Positions 1-6,565 are shown, counted from the stretch's first letter. The stretch is 13,116 nt of DNA from Bradyrhizobium sp. (GCA_028290165.1 JAQGKJ010000481.1:1-13116), one strand, 5' to 3'. Numbers and translations are program-made. The notes: generated by a model from the sequence alone, not told the origin.

Positions 1-50
1 ACGAACGCTGATAGCCATCACGCTGCTGACGAGCGCGAGTTCGAAAGAGC

Positions 51-81
51 GTGGAATATCTTCGCATGCTGCGAATTCCAC
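51..81. repeat. Strong stem-loop upstream of cheY-like pseudogene
   Basis: GTGGAA (51-56) pairs with TTCCAC (76-81). Inside it TTCGCA (61-66) pairs with TGCGAA (70-75) around a TGC loop, giving a 12-bp stem broken only by a 4-nt bulge (57-60). There is no T-run on either side, so it is not a standard intrinsic terminator. It lies 43 bp before the response-regulator start and could be a leader hairpin or the end of an upstream transcript. Confidence 0.5.
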
Positions 82-123
82 CCGTGTTCGGCAAGTTTTG
101 CGAGTTGCGCGGAGTTGGAAGAC

Positions 124-515
124 ATGGCCTTTGATTTGTCGATGCCGATCCTGGTGGTCGATGACTACAACACCATGATCCGCATTATCCGCAACCTGCT
201 CAAGCAGATCGGATTCGAGATGTCGACGACGCCACCGACGGATCGGCCGCGCTCGCCAAGATGCAGGGCAGGAAATACGGCCTGGTGATTTCCGACTGGA
301 ACATGGAGCCGATGACCGGTTACGATCTGCTCCGGGAAGTCAGCGCCAGCCCGGAGCTTTCGCAAACGCCCTTCATCATGATCGCCGAGGAATCAAAGAC
401 CGAAAACGTCATCGCCGCGAAGAAGGCCGGGGTCAGCAACTACATCGTCAAGCCGTTCAACGCCGCAACGCTGAAGACCAAGATGGAAGCGGTGTTCCCG
501 GGCACGGCCGAGTAG
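124..515 (+). pseudogene. cheY: CheY-like single-domain response regulator, frameshifted
   Basis: This is a receiver-domain protein that would take phosphate from CheA and act on the flagellar motor or a related output. Translation from ATG 124 (GGAAG just upstream) begins MAFDLSMPILVVDDYNTMIR, with the acidic DD pair, and stays in frame to codon 32 (217-219). It then goes out of frame. Adding one base near 220 (GAG-AAT-GTC in place of GAG-ATG-TC) restores DDATDGSAALAKM and joins the second frame, which holds ISDWNM (phospho-acceptor Asp) and YIVKPF (conserved Lys) and stops at 513-515. The repaired length is about 130 aa, normal for CheY. The Thr/Ser switch position, normally VTAES, reads IAEES, so Thr is Ala. 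The frameshift may be real or a sequencing error; the Ala substitution favours relaxed selection. A short protein from the second frame alone would lack the DD pocket. Confidence 0.8.
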
Positions 516-695
516 CATAGCGCCGCAATCCTGTTTTCAGGGCAGGCGGCGACGGAGCGGCCTCCGCCGCTGCAAGCGCCCGATCCGCATTCGGCAGCAG
601 CGAACGCCCGGCGGGGCGCCGTACTTCTACGGCTTCGAATTTTCATACTCAGCTAATATTGAGCGGCGATAGTCGCGTGGGCAGAGGAAGGCTTC
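516..695. other. Intergenic gap, 180 bp
   Basis: No convincing gene is present. It is GC-rich at first, then AT-richer from about 640 (TACTCAGCTAATATTGAG, a weak CTCA/TGAG inverted repeat) just before the next gene's Shine-Dalgarno. The promoter of the 696 gene probably lies here, but I see no clean -35/-10 pair. Confidence 0.4.
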
Positions 696-944
696 ATGTT
701 TACGTTTGAGACGACCGATCCGAAGGAAGTCCGCCGTCTTCGTATCGCCCAATTCAACGGCAGAGCCGTAACCGCGAAGTCGGGCGGATTCGCCGTCACG
801 GGTCACGTCCGATCGATTGTGGAAAGCAAATCAAGCATTCCGCCGCTCTGGTCCATCGCCATCGTGCCGAGCGCGCCCAAGGTCACGATCAACCCGCTGC
901 GGCCCGCGCCCCGTGTTCGCGGCTTCGTGGAAGATTTCTACTGA
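696..944 (+). CDS. Small conserved-type hypothetical protein (82 aa)
   Basis: I do not recognise a function. The start is supported by a strong purine-rich site, AGAGGAAGG (683-691), four bases before ATG 696. The protein begins MFTFETTDPKEVRRLRIAQF and is intact to TGA at 942-944. It has a basic N-terminal half, a hydrophobic strand-like stretch (PLWSIAIVP) and a proline-rich C-terminal third ending VRGFVEDFY. There is no signal peptide or membrane segment, so it is probably cytoplasmic. The composition looks like a real protein, and small proteins like it are common in Bradyrhizobium-type genomes. It stands alone between two broken signalling genes and converges with the LuxR-type pseudogene. 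A small beta-rich fold is possible but is inference. Confidence 0.7.
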   Translation: MFTFETTDPKEVRRLRIAQFNGRAVTAKSGGFAVTGHVRSIVESKSSIPPLWSIAIVPSAPKVTINPLRPAPRVRGFVEDFY

Positions 945-987
945 GTCGCAGGGTTGCCCGCGACAGTTCAGCGCGCGACGCGCAGTG

Positions 988-1559
988 CTACACCGCACCC
1001 GGATGCAACAGCGCCGTGCGGACGAGGTCCGCCGTGTTTCGCGCACCAAGGCTTGCGCATCGCCTCGGCGCGATGGCTTTTGAAGGTCCTTGGGCTGATG
1101 CGCATTCGCATGGCGCCCTGTTTGTTGGAGTACCCCCTCGCTGATCAGGCTCAGGACCTCGCGCTCGCGTTTGATCAAAGGCTTCTGGCCGGGGCCCGAT
1201 GAAACATGACGCCCGATGCGCGCGCATCCTTGGCAGGCCGCGTCTCCCAGCCGCCTGCGTGTCCGGGCCCGCCAACCGGCGCTTCCTGAGTCCCTGCGAT
1301 CTGCTTCATCATGGCGCAGACGCGTTCGGTTTGCTGAAGTGCGTTTTCCACGACCTGCTGCAGATAAAGCCGATCTCCCGCGGCTTGCGAAAACTGGTGG
1401 CTGTGTTGCTCGATCTCGCCCACGTAGAGCAGCAGCGCGGTCAAGGGCCCGTTCAGCTATCGTGCGATCGCGGGCTCGCGCCTCATCCATCGCGCGCGCG
1501 GCGGACAGCCGGACAATTTCCAGATCGTCGTCGACCGGGGGGTGCTGGTTTCCAGCCAC
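988..1559 (-). pseudogene. LuxR-type HTH transcriptional regulator, multiply frameshifted
   Basis: Read on the minus strand from GTG 1559, the pieces in order are: VDDDLEIVRLSAARAMDEAR; after a frame change near 1453-1460, GPLTALLLYVGEIEQHSHQF and LQQVVENALQQTERVCAMMK, a helical region resembling a kinase dimerisation helix; after a change near 1178-1196, LIKREREVLSLISEG, the start of a LuxR/GerE HTH; and after one extra base in a C5 run (1133-1137) and one near 1050-1051, the HTH end SHRAEAMRKLGARNTADLVR then TALLHPGAV and TAG (988-990). With these repaired the product would be about 190 aa: a helical sensor-like part plus a C-terminal LuxR HTH, a DNA-binding regulator. At least four frame changes mean no functional protein is expected if the sequence is correct. 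No clear Shine-Dalgarno precedes GTG 1559. Confidence 0.75.
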
Positions 1560-1928
1560 TTTGGAAAATGCGAATCGCTGGCTTCTTGGTGTGACATATA
1601 ATTTGTCTAACGAGCCTATCCTCTTTGAGGGTTAATTTTGTACTCAGTAGGACTACTGAGATTGCAGTAGATCCTCGCGCCAGAGTCGGCAATCGCCGTG
1701 CATGAATTTGCCCGTAAAATCATGCTGATTGGGCCATCGACTTGCAACTTGCGACAAATTCTCCGTAATTCTACTGAGCGTAGAAGTGGCTGGCACGAAC
1801 GCGAGTGCCCGTACTTTTGCGGGATCGGATTTACTTTTTAATTTACGGCGAAATGCTTTTCTGGTTTGCATGCCTGCGCGTGGCGGGCCGATCGTTGATG
1901 CCGAATCAGATTTGCGGAATCGCGGGCA
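1560..1928. other. Intergenic region with CTCAGTAG inverted repeat
   Basis: No ORF here looks like a protein. The stretch is AT-richer than its surroundings and holds the palindrome at 1643-1660 and a further half-site at 1771-1778. Open frames crossing it have atypical composition and overlap the start of the 392-aa gene, so I treat them as chance. It probably carries the promoter of the downstream gene. Confidence 0.5.
1643..1660. promoter_or_regulatory. Perfect 8-bp inverted repeat, possible operator
   Basis: CTCAGTAG (1643-1650), a GA spacer, then CTACTGAG (1653-1660): a perfect dyad of regulator-site size. The half-site CTACTGAG recurs at 1771-1778 and, by chance or not, at 937-944. It lies between the LuxR-type pseudogene (-) and the 392-aa gene (+), where a regulator could act on either. 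That the decayed regulator once bound here is speculation. Confidence 0.35.
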
Positions 1929-3107
1929 ATGATAGAGGCCAATCGAATCCAGGATTATCTGCAGCGCTTGACGCCGCTGGCACGCGGCAATCTGTTGACC
2001 GAGCTCGAGCGGCTCGAAGCGTGCGGCACCGAGATGCCCGGTGCCGCGGCGATCCTGGAGAAACTGCGCGCGGAATTTCGCAAGAGCGGGCAGACCACCG
2101 ATCGCGTATCCAACGCCTCGCGCCATTTCTTCGCGCCGCTGGAACCGCTGCTGGTCGACGGCGCGCCCGAGCACAGCAATTCCGGCCGGATACAGCGCGG
2201 TTCGCTGTCCGCAATCTGGGAATGGATCAGCCGGGATCTATTGCCGACGATGGCGCGCGACTACATCAAGGCGATGAATGAGCTGATCGCTTCCGACAAT
2301 CAGCGCGAAGCCCGGCAGGTTGCCGCCACGTTCCAGACCAAGGTCGTCAAATATCTCGAGAGCACCCTCAGCTCCGCCGATGGCGTCAATCAAACCCGCG
2401 TCAAGCTCGCAACCTACACAGCTTCGCGTGCAGCCTATAGCGACCTGACCAAGATCATGTGCGTGCTGCGCGCCCGCGACGCGCTGGCGAAGTTCAACGA
2501 CGCGCTCCCGCCGGCGATCGGAGATTTCGATGACGCGCGGGTCGCCAAAACAACGGCGTTGCTGGATGCGTTTGGGGAAAGAAATGCCGACGCGCTTCCA
2601 TTTGCGCTGGCGCTGGTCGCCAAGCGGCTCAAGACATCATGGCAATTGATCCGCCTTGCCTCCAAGGCCGCCGCCAGCAAAAACGCGGCAGACCTTGCCG
2701 CCACGCCCTACGCGATCACGGTCTCGATGGTGCTGGACCGGCTGGAGGACAAGCGGTCGTTATTGCGCGTTGCGCTGAAGAACAACCGGGTCATGGTCGC
2801 GAGGGAAATCCTGACCGAAATTTACGACACCGAATACGCCCTGCAGGTCCGTATCGACCTGCTCGATGAATCCGACTGGGGCGCGCGGCTGCAAAGCCTG
2901 ATGGAGGCGATCGCTACGCTGGTCGAAGCCGAGGTGAGCCGGTTTCCCGACAATGTCGGCCACGTCCTGGGATCGCGCCGCCTGCGCAGCCATCAATCCC
3001 TGGCCGGACGCCTCACCTCTCTGGCGTGGAAGGGCCGCGATGCCGTAAGCGGCGGCGCGGCCTATTGCAGGAAGCTGATCAGCAAGCCGGCAAAATCCGG
3101 CGCCTAG
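1929..3107 (+). CDS. Conserved-type hypothetical protein (392 aa), mostly helical
   Basis: I do not recognise a named family. The protein begins MIEANRIQDYLQRLTPLARG and runs intact to TAG at 3105-3107. It is rich in Ala, Leu, Arg and Glu and looks almost wholly alpha-helical, with no signal peptide and no long hydrophobic segment, so it should be cytoplasmic. Visible parts are an N-terminal helical region (1-65), a region with SAIWEWISRDLLPTMARDYI (about 95-115), a long central helical stretch, and a basic C-terminal tail (about 350-392, RRLRSHQS ... SKPAKSGA). I see no Walker, HTH, kinase or metal motif. No strong Shine-Dalgarno precedes ATG 1929; the start is chosen because the sequence becomes protein-like there. 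It appears monocistronic, followed by a 421-bp gap. It could be a structural or scaffolding protein. Confidence 0.75.
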   Translation: MIEANRIQDYLQRLTPLARGNLLTELERLEACGTEMPGAAAILEKLRAEFRKSGQTTDRVSNASRHFFAPLEPLLVDGAPEHSNSGRIQRGSLSAIWEWISRDLLPTMARDYIKAMNELIASDNQREARQVAATFQTKVVKYLESTLSSADGVNQTRVKLATYTASRAAYSDLTKIMCVLRARDALAKFNDALPPAIGDFDDARVAKTTALLDAFGERNADALPFALALVAKRLKTSWQLIRLASKAAASKNAADLAATPYAITVSMVLDRLEDKRSLLRVALKNNRVMVAREILTEIYDTEYALQVRIDLLDESDWGARLQSLMEAIATLVEAEVSRFPDNVGHVLGSRRLRSHQSLAGRLTSLAWKGRDAVSGGAAYCRKLISKPAKSGA

Positions 3108-3187
3108 CAGCGCGGCTTACGATTGCGGCCCGGTCGAACGCGTTGCGTCCCCGTTGGGGGCCCTCGCTATAAAGGCGTCGTATCGCA

Positions 3188-3235
3188 GGTTCAGAAATTT
3201 CTGAAGAAATCGTCCGTATACGACGAACCTGAACC
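3188..3235. repeat. Nested inverted repeats (48 bp)
   Basis: GGTTCAG (3188-3194) pairs with CTGAACC (3229-3235). Inside lie TCGTC (3210-3214) and GACGA (3222-3226) around a CGTATAC loop. The left arm is also part of a perfect 16-bp palindrome, TTCAGAAATTTCTGAA (3190-3205). The arms can therefore form alternative hairpins. No T-run follows. It could be a transcript-end structure for the 392-aa gene, a protein-binding site, or an intergenic repeat unit. Confidence 0.45.
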
Positions 3236-3332
3236 ACCAAAGTGCCTTCCGTCGCGTGCTCATGTGTCCCGTCCTCGATACTGGGAATGGACCCCTACCG
3301 GCATCATGAATAGCGCCGAACCCGGGAAGGCG

Positions 3333-3350
3333 GTGTGACATGCTTCACAC
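3333..3350. promoter_or_regulatory. CRP-type palindrome upstream of MFS transporter
   Basis: GTGTGA-CATGCT-TCACAC is a perfect 6-bp dyad with a 6-bp spacer, and its core matches the enterobacterial CRP consensus TGTGA-N6-TCACA exactly. It sits 178 bp before the transporter start, compatible with catabolite or cAMP-linked control by a CRP/FNR-family protein. Whether this organism's CRP-family proteins use this consensus is not shown by the sequence. Confidence 0.45.
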
Positions 3351-3528
3351 TTGGCAAGACAATCGCCTAAGCGATTGAACCGCGTGTCCGCGCGCCAAAA
3401 GGCGGCTGTGGCGTGGATTTTTTTGCGGTTCCTGCCCGGGCGTTCGGAACCCGGATGCGAGGTCGCAGGTTTCCTTGCCAGGCAAATCACAGGGGCTTTT
3501 GGGGAACGCCGCCGGAGAACAACCGCGC

Positions 3529-4857
3529 ATGTCCCCCAGTGCCGAGGCCACTTCCCTCAGTTCCCGCGAACATCAGATCCAGCTTCGCCGCGCCGTCATC
3601 GCCTCCACCATCGGGACCGCGATCGAGTGGTACGACTTCTTCCTCTACAGCACCGTCACCGGGCTCGTCTTCGCCAAACTGTTTTTTCCGCACTCGGACC
3701 CCTGGGTCGGGACCCTTGAGGCTTTTGCCATCTACGCCGTCGGCTTCATTGCCCGACCGGTTGGCGCCGCCATTTTCGGGCATTACGGCGACCGCATCGG
3801 CCGCAAGTCGACGCTGATCGCGACCCTGCTCCTGATGGGACTGGCCACCTTTGCGGTAGCCCTGGTCCCGACCTATACGAGCATCGGCATCTGGGGCGCG
3901 GTAATCCTCACCGTGCTGCGATTCATCCAGGGCGTAGGCGTCGGCGGTGAATGGGGCGGCTCGGTGCTGATGTCGATGGAATGGGCGCGCAACGATTCTT
4001 CGCGCGGGCTGATCGCGTCCTGGCCGCAATTCGGCGTGCCTTGCGGGCTTTTCCTCGCCAATCTTGCCGTCCTCGCGTTCAGCCAGATGTCAGGCGAACA
4101 ATTTTTGGCCTGGGGCTGGCGGATCCCGTTCGCGCTCAGCCTCGTCCTGGTCGCCGTCGGTCTCTATATCCGGCTCGGCATTCTGGAGACGCCGGTGTTT
4201 TCCAAATTGCTCGCCGAGCGCAAGATTGACCGTACCCCGATGCTGACGGTGATCCGGCAATATCCGAAACAGATCCTGCTCTCGGCGCTGGCGCGCATGG
4301 CCGAGCAGGCGCCGTTTTACATCTTCACCGCCTTCATCTTTTCCTACGGCATCGATGCGCTGCACGTCTCCCGCAACTTCCTGCTGTCAGCCGTGCTCTC
4401 GGCCTCCGTGCTGTCGTTTATCTCGATCCCCCTGTTCGGTCATCTCTCCGACCGCATCGGCCGCAAGATCATGTACATGATCGGGGCGGCGGTGACCGGC
4501 GTGTTCGGCTTCATCTATTTCGCGATGCTCAACACCGGATCGGAACCCATCATATTTCTGGCGATCATCCTCTCGCTGGTGCCGCACGACATGCTGTACG
4601 GCCCGCAAGCCGCGCTGATCGCCGAAAGCTTTACCGGACGCCTGCGCTACAGCGGGTCCTCGCTCGGCTATCAGCTCGCATCCGTCATCGCCGGCGGCCC
4701 GGCGCCGCTGATCGCGACATGGCTGTACGGCAGGTATCATTCGGCGACCGCGATTGCGGTCTATATCGCGATTTGCGCCGTGATTACGCTGGCCGCGACC
4801 GCGCTGATGACCGATTACACCGGCAAGGACATTTCCGGGGAATATCAATCGCGGTGA
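3529..4857 (+). CDS. MFS transporter, metabolite:H+ symporter (MHS) type
   Basis: This is an inner-membrane secondary transporter of the major facilitator superfamily that probably imports a small organic acid or similar metabolite with protons. From ATG 3529 (GGAG at 3514-3517) it is 442 aa, the usual size. Visible motifs are AIEWYDFFLYS in TM1 (about 31-41), typical of the KgtP/ShiA/ProP branch; GHYGDRIGRK (84-93), the loop 2-3 MFS signature; RFIQGVGVGGEWGGS (about 131-145); and a second copy of the loop motif, GHLSDRIGRK (304-313), between TM8 and TM9. About 12 hydrophobic segments are present. The frame is open from 3475, but the earlier part is not protein-like. The substrate cannot be deduced. 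A CRP-type dyad lies upstream, and a small secreted-protein gene follows after 81 bp, possibly on the same transcript. Confidence 0.9.
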   Translation: MSPSAEATSLSSREHQIQLRRAVIASTIGTAIEWYDFFLYSTVTGLVFAKLFFPHSDPWVGTLEAFAIYAVGFIARPVGAAIFGHYGDRIGRKSTLIATLLLMGLATFAVALVPTYTSIGIWGAVILTVLRFIQGVGVGGEWGGSVLMSMEWARNDSSRGLIASWPQFGVPCGLFLANLAVLAFSQMSGEQFLAWGWRIPFALSLVLVAVGLYIRLGILETPVFSKLLAERKIDRTPMLTVIRQYPKQILLSALARMAEQAPFYIFTAFIFSYGIDALHVSRNFLLSAVLSASVLSFISIPLFGHLSDRIGRKIMYMIGAAVTGVFGFIYFAMLNTGSEPIIFLAIILSLVPHDMLYGPQAALIAESFTGRLRYSGSSLGYQLASVIAGGPAPLIATWLYGRYHSATAIAVYIAICAVITLAATALMTDYTGKDISGEYQSR

Positions 4858-4938
4858 TTTGAGGTTTACACGCCACGTCAGTTTGCGATGATCGCCATCC
4901 AGAAATCCAACAAGCGCAACGAGAAGAAGGAGATGGCG

Positions 4939-5364
4939 ATGGGTCGACGGATCGGATCACTGATGGGCATTGTGGCGCTGGCGGGCGTTTTGGCGTTCAA
5001 TTCGACCGCCCACGCTCAGGCGGCAGCGCCGCCGGCCGAGAACGCGGCGCCGCCGACACCCGACAACGCCGTGATGCTCACCATCTTCCTGAAGCACGAC
5101 GAGTCGCGCCCTTTAAGCGAACTCAACGCCCAGCTGGAGAGGCAAGGCTTCTACAAGGCCTTCCCCCCGCCGGGCATCGAAGTCGTCAGCTGGTACATCA
5201 TGATGGGGATCGGACAGGTCGTCACCCTGCGGCTGCCGGCCTCGCGCCTTCGCGAGGTCAACCGCATCCTGGAGAACACCGCCTGGGGAAGCTATCGCAC
5301 CGAATTCTATCCGACCTACGACTACAAGTCCGTCGGCATCGCCTCGCATGAGAAAGCGCAGTAG
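4939..5364 (+). CDS. Secreted (periplasmic) hypothetical protein, 141 aa
   Basis: I do not recognise a family function. AAGGAG (4927-4932) lies six bases before ATG 4939, so I choose this start over ATG 4933 (no spacing) and ATG 4888 (no Shine-Dalgarno). The N-terminus MGRRIGSLMGIVALAGVLAF followed by NSTAHA-Q is a classical Sec signal peptide with cleavage after residue 26. A low-complexity Ala/Pro linker (about 27-45) follows, then a folded domain of about 90 residues with VMLTIFLKHDESRPLSELNA, an IEVVSWYIMMGIGQ segment, and a C-terminal WGSYRTEFYPTYDY. The strand-helix-strand pattern suggests a small ferredoxin-like or MIase-like alpha/beta fold, which is inference. There are no cysteines, so it is not a lipoprotein. 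It follows the transporter by 81 bp and could serve the same envelope process. Confidence 0.8.
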   Translation: MGRRIGSLMGIVALAGVLAFNSTAHAQAAAPPAENAAPPTPDNAVMLTIFLKHDESRPLSELNAQLERQGFYKAFPPPGIEVVSWYIMMGIGQVVTLRLPASRLREVNRILENTAWGSYRTEFYPTYDYKSVGIASHEKAQ

Positions 5365-5438
5365 GCGGCTGCTACCGACGCGGCCGGGCATTTCAGTTGG
5401 CGACGCAGATGCGGGCAGGCTTCTGATGGAAAGAGACT

Positions 5439-5452
5439 CGGGTCTAGACCCG
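5439..5452. terminator. Palindrome between convergent genes, possible terminator
   Basis: CGGGTCTAGACCCG is a perfect 14-bp palindrome lying between the end of the secreted-protein gene (5364, +) and the end of the toxin gene (5469, -). A TTTTT run lies at 5466-5470 on the plus strand, 13 bases after the stem. That is further than is typical, so a bidirectional transcript-end hairpin is plausible but not certain. Confidence 0.35.
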
Positions 5453-5468
5453 CCGCGCGTGCACCTTT

Positions 5469-5993
5469 TTAGGCGACAGGCCAAGAGGATTGATCTTTAG
5501 GAAGTCGTCCAGCTGGATCATGCACTTCGACCTTGTGCGGCAGCTTAGACCCCCAGCGCCACAGCACGAGATTTGCCATATCCGGCCGCGCCCCTGTCGC
5601 GAACGATGGCGTTAGGATTCCGGCCGCCCCTCTTGCGATAAGCATCTTGGCAATTTCCCAAGACGCGGGGGGTCGTCCGCTTGCAAGATCGTCGGCCCAA
5701 GGGCAAGCCATAGCCGCAAGGTCGATCATCTCGGCAGCACGTCCAGATTCCGTTCGCAGATCGACGATATCGTCAACGTCAACGTTGTAAGTGCAGATCG
5801 TTAGAGGATCAAAGCGGTGGGCGAAACCATGTCCCATTTCAACAAACATGCCTTCGACGGTCAAAGCGAGATAAAGTGCCGGCGTGCCGGCAGGATTAAA
5901 ACGCCCACCCTTCGCCGCTGCACCGTCGCCTGATATTGGTGTCCAGGCCCATCTGGGATCGTGCGCTCGGTAACACGTCCCTTTCCATTTCAA
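5469..5993 (-). CDS. RES-domain toxin (NAD+-degrading) of a RES-Xre TA system
   Basis: RES-domain toxins deplete NAD+ (phosphorolysis or hydrolysis, as shown for MbcT and RES of other bacteria) and are held inactive by a partner Xre/MbcA-type antitoxin. The 174-aa protein shows the family pattern: CYRAHD (R9), GGRFNPAGTPALYLA (R31, Y41), TVEGMFVEM (E47, E52), LTPSFA (S130) and NLVLWRW (about 141-147). The Arg, Tyr, Glu and Ser that give the domain its function are in place, so it should be active. The start is TTG 5993, sharing TTGA with the antitoxin stop; AGGCGG lies about ten bases before it, and later in-frame ATG codons would remove R9 and R31. Translational coupling to the antitoxin is likely. 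The gene ends with TAA 5469-5471, convergent with the secreted-protein gene. Confidence 0.9.
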   Translation of the reverse strand: MKWKGTCYRAHDPRWAWTPISGDGAAAKGGRFNPAGTPALYLALTVEGMFVEMGHGFAHRFDPLTICTYNVDVDDIVDLRTESGRAAEMIDLAAMACPWADDLASGRPPASWEIAKMLIARGAAGILTPSFATGARPDMANLVLWRWGSKLPHKVEVHDPAGRLPKDQSSWPVA

Positions 5994-6502
5994 GCGAAGC
6001 CGCCTGTCGCCACGTGATCAAGATAATCGCGAACGGCGGAGGCTTTGCCCTCCTTCACAAGCGATTCGGCCGTGCGGCCGCCAAAAGCTGAGATCGGCTC
6101 GGCTCGATACCAAGCCAAGGCCTGTTTTTCACCGCCTGCCCAATCCGCAATCCGCCCAATAATTTCGAGCATTTCGGTGGCACGAGTCTGTGTTTTCGGC
6201 GCCTCCAGGCGGGCAGCTCGATAGATCGTTTCCGGCTTTAGGCCGATGGTCTCTGCAAGTTGTCCTTTGGACATGCCGAAACGTTTCGCGACACGCTCTA
6301 CCGAAACGCGGCCTTTGGAATCCAGGAATGTCAGCACAAAATAAGCGCCCGTGGACCTCGCCTTGTCCACCGCAGCCGCTGCGACAGAGCTAATACTGCC
6401 CCCGGCTTTCTTCTTCGAGCCCGCAGCTGTCAATCCACGCTTGATTTTGAGAGAGCCGATGCGAGCGGCGGCGCCAGAGCGAGGCTTTTTAGTGGTAGCC
6501 AC
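5990..6502 (-). CDS. Xre/MbcA/ParS-type antitoxin of the RES-Xre system
   Basis: This 170-aa protein should neutralise the RES toxin and repress its own operon. The N-terminal 45 residues are a basic, Ala/Lys/Ser-rich tail. Residues about 66-100 (VSVERVAKRFGMSKGQLAET, then IGLKPETIYRAARL) form a helix-turn-helix. Residues about 113-166 (IADWAGGEKQALAWYRAE, then ISAFGGRTAESLVKEGKASA) match the MbcA/ParS/Xre toxin-binding domain (formerly DUF2384), with the usual G-G-R and L-V-x-x-G pattern. The start is GTG 6502 with GGAG eight bases upstream. It precedes the toxin with a 4-bp TTGA overlap, the usual order for this class. A TATAAT/TCGACA promoter and an inverted repeat lie just upstream, as expected for autoregulation. 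The basic N-terminal extension is longer than in minimal Xre antitoxins. Confidence 0.88.
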   Translation of the reverse strand: MATTKKPRSGAAARIGSLKIKRGLTAAGSKKKAGGSISSVAAAAVDKARSTGAYFVLTFLDSKGRVSVERVAKRFGMSKGQLAETIGLKPETIYRAARLEAPKTQTRATEMLEIIGRIADWAGGEKQALAWYRAEPISAFGGRTAESLVKEGKASAVRDYLDHVATGGFA

Positions 6503-6518
6503 CTTGTCACTCCATTTG

Positions 6519-6544
6519 CCATATTTCTATAGCATATTATATGG
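6519..6544. promoter_or_regulatory. Inverted-repeat operator candidate for the TA operon
   Basis: CCATAT (6519-6524) and ATATGG (6539-6544) are a perfect 6-bp inverted repeat, with a further CTATAG dyad between them (about 6528-6533). It covers the -10 box of the minus-strand TA promoter and ends 17 bp before the antitoxin start codon. This is where the Xre antitoxin or the antitoxin-toxin complex would be expected to bind. Confidence 0.5.
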
Positions 6545-6565
6545 GACTTCAGCAGGATATGTCGA
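6536..6565 (-). promoter_or_regulatory. Sigma-70-type promoter of the RES-Xre operon
   Basis: On the minus strand the -35 TCGACA (6565-6560, five of six matches to TTGACA) is followed by an 18-bp spacer and a perfect -10 TATAAT (6541-6536). Transcription would start near 6528, about 25 bases before the GTG start. AT-rich DNA here stands out from the GC-rich surroundings. Confidence 0.55.

Larger units (their letters stand above)
3108..3528. other. Intergenic region, 421 bp, with inverted repeats and CRP-like site
   Basis: No convincing gene on either strand. The stretch holds nested inverted repeats at 3188-3235 and a CRP-type dyad at 3333-3350. A minus-strand frame (ATG near 3263 down to 3117) encodes a basic, aromatic-rich peptide of about 48 residues with a weak GAGGA upstream; I cannot support it as a gene. 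An upstream extension of the transporter frame begins at 3475, but the Shine-Dalgarno favours 3529. Confidence 0.5.

Noticed and set aside
297..322. GGAAC...GTT pattern resembling an EcfG-type promoter
   Set aside because: It lies inside the receiver coding sequence and no gene starts at a fitting distance.
831..1559. 242-aa minus-strand frame as one intact gene
   Set aside because: Only two short parts are family-like; the true regulator segments jump to other frames and the end runs antisense into the 82-aa gene.
1653..2174. 173-aa minus-strand frame over the start of the 392-aa gene
   Set aside because: No family features and mostly antisense to a better coding frame; the part in the gap has no Shine-Dalgarno or protein-like composition.
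3117..3341. 74-aa minus-strand frame with an aromatic-rich, basic stretch
   Set aside because: It runs through the nested inverted repeats, so its sequence is set by the palindromes; start signal is weak. Not excluded but not supported.
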